Source: Vibrio sp. SNU_ST1 (GTDB lineage Bacteria > Pseudomonadota > Gammaproteobacteria > Enterobacterales > Vibrionaceae). Taken from it: a stretch of 64,000 nucleotides of DNA. This document shows, in pieces, positions 63,584 through 64,000 of the stretch (its first letter is position 1; every line of letters begins with the position of its first letter). The stretch lies in NCBI RefSeq assembly GCF_030563405.1, contig NZ_CP130749.1, positions 868,001-932,000 of the forward strand. Direction: 5' to 3'. Both the position numbers and the translations under genes were made by a program. Under the pieces are notes generated by a model that worked only from the letters and a program-made list of their open reading frames with translations, searched no databases and had not been told where the DNA came from.

Positions 63584-64000
63584 TTATCCGATCTCTACGT
63601 TATCAAGTAGTTCTTCAACCACTCTCTGATGGTCAACACCGTCAGCAAGTGCGTCATAAGACAATGAGAATCGATGCCCCAACACAGTTGGCAGCATTGC
63701 ACGAACATCGTCTAACGTGACATGGTCACGCCCTTGCAGCCACGCATAAGCACGAGCACATTTATCTAGTGAAATTGAAGCTCGAGGACTTGAACCAATT
63801 TCAATCCATTTGGATAAGTTAGATTCTGGGTAACGTTCTGGCTTACGAGTCGCCATCACCAAAGCGACAATGTAATTTTCGACTAAGTCAGAAACTACTA
63901 TTTCAGGCAACTGTCGACGCGCTTCAAGCACTAATTCAGGTTCAATATGTTGCGGAGTGACTAATTCTGAACTGGTTTCGCAACCCAACTCTTCGCTACG
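63584..64000 (-). CDS. MoxR family AAA+ ATPase, C-terminal part (cut by window edge)
   Basis: The visible 138 codons encode the C-terminal lid domain of a MoxR ATPase: LPEIVVSDLVENYIVALV, then the sensor-like GSSPRASISLDKCARAYA and VTLDDVRAMLPTVLGHR. The frame continues without a stop to the window end at base 64000, so the ATPase core with Walker motifs is outside. The start codon cannot be seen. It is the first visible gene of the MoxR-DUF58-DUF4381-BatA-BatB-BatD operon. Confidence 0.92.
   Translation of the reverse strand, partial: RSEELGCETSSELVTPQHIEPELVLEARRQLPEIVVSDLVENYIVALVMATRKPERYPESNLSKWIEIGSSPRASISLDKCARAYAWLQGRDHVTLDDVRAMLPTVLGHRFSLSYDALADGVDHQRVVEELLDNVEIG

Overview
The window reads as chromosomal DNA of a marine gammaproteobacterium, most likely a Vibrio (Splendidus-clade-like; genus call by inference). 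The main evidence is the recognisable vxrA-vxrB-vxrC set (DUF3404 kinase, OmpR-type regulator, DUF2861 protein), a moderate GC content, and gene families typical of Vibrio: MATE and LysE exporters, EmrAB-type pump, delta-class carbonic anhydrase and a MoxR-Bat operon. No rRNA, tRNA, IS element, integrase or CRISPR array was seen.

Layout. 0.1-9.3 kb: unlinked housekeeping and accessory genes (MATE pump, LysE exporter, carbonic anhydrase, two orphan lipoproteins, VOC protein, nucleotidyltransferase-fold protein, D-serine ammonia-lyase next to an AraC-type regulator, YbhB-like protein). A 17-bp tandem repeat lies just upstream of the AraC-type gene. 9.5-14.9 kb: vxrABC and a large secreted glycoside-hydrolase-like protein. 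14.9-18.6 kb: LysR regulator divergent from an EmrA/EmrB-like pump. 18.9-20.8 kb: response regulator with TPR-like helices coupled to a stand-alone Hpt protein.

20.9-46.5 kb is the most interesting part: a compact, apparently self-contained polysaccharide and matrix-protein locus. An 11-gene minus-strand run encodes a receiver-PP2C phosphatase, a STAS antagonist, a sugar-nucleotide transferase, an RsbW-like kinase, a cellulose-synthase-like membrane glycosyltransferase, three DUF3131-type proteins (one membrane-anchored, two lipoproteins), an unknown exported protein, a GH16 lichenase-like enzyme and a second GT2-type protein. Divergent from it are a probable outer-membrane beta-barrel and a 1,584-residue RTX-repeat protein. 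Facing these is a type I secretion operon (ABC ATPase, HlyD adaptor, zinc-ribbon membrane protein, coiled-coil protein). A fourth DUF3131 protein follows. I read this as a synthase-dependent beta-glucan secretion system controlled by a partner-switching module and co-located with a secreted Ca2+-binding matrix protein. The polymer identity and the functional links are inference.

46.6-51.4 kb: a three-gene operon of a hybrid histidine kinase with two near-duplicate receivers, a small periplasmic binding-protein-like protein and an outer-membrane beta-barrel. 51.5-56.7 kb: HEAT/TPR periplasmic protein, anaerobic sulfatase-maturase-type radical SAM enzyme, an FGE-fold lipoprotein without cysteine in its domain, and a PafA-like alkaline phosphatase. 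56.9-64 kb: a LeuO/NodD-type LysR regulator and the MoxR-DUF58-DUF4381-BatA-BatB/C-BatD operon, cut by the window edge in moxR.
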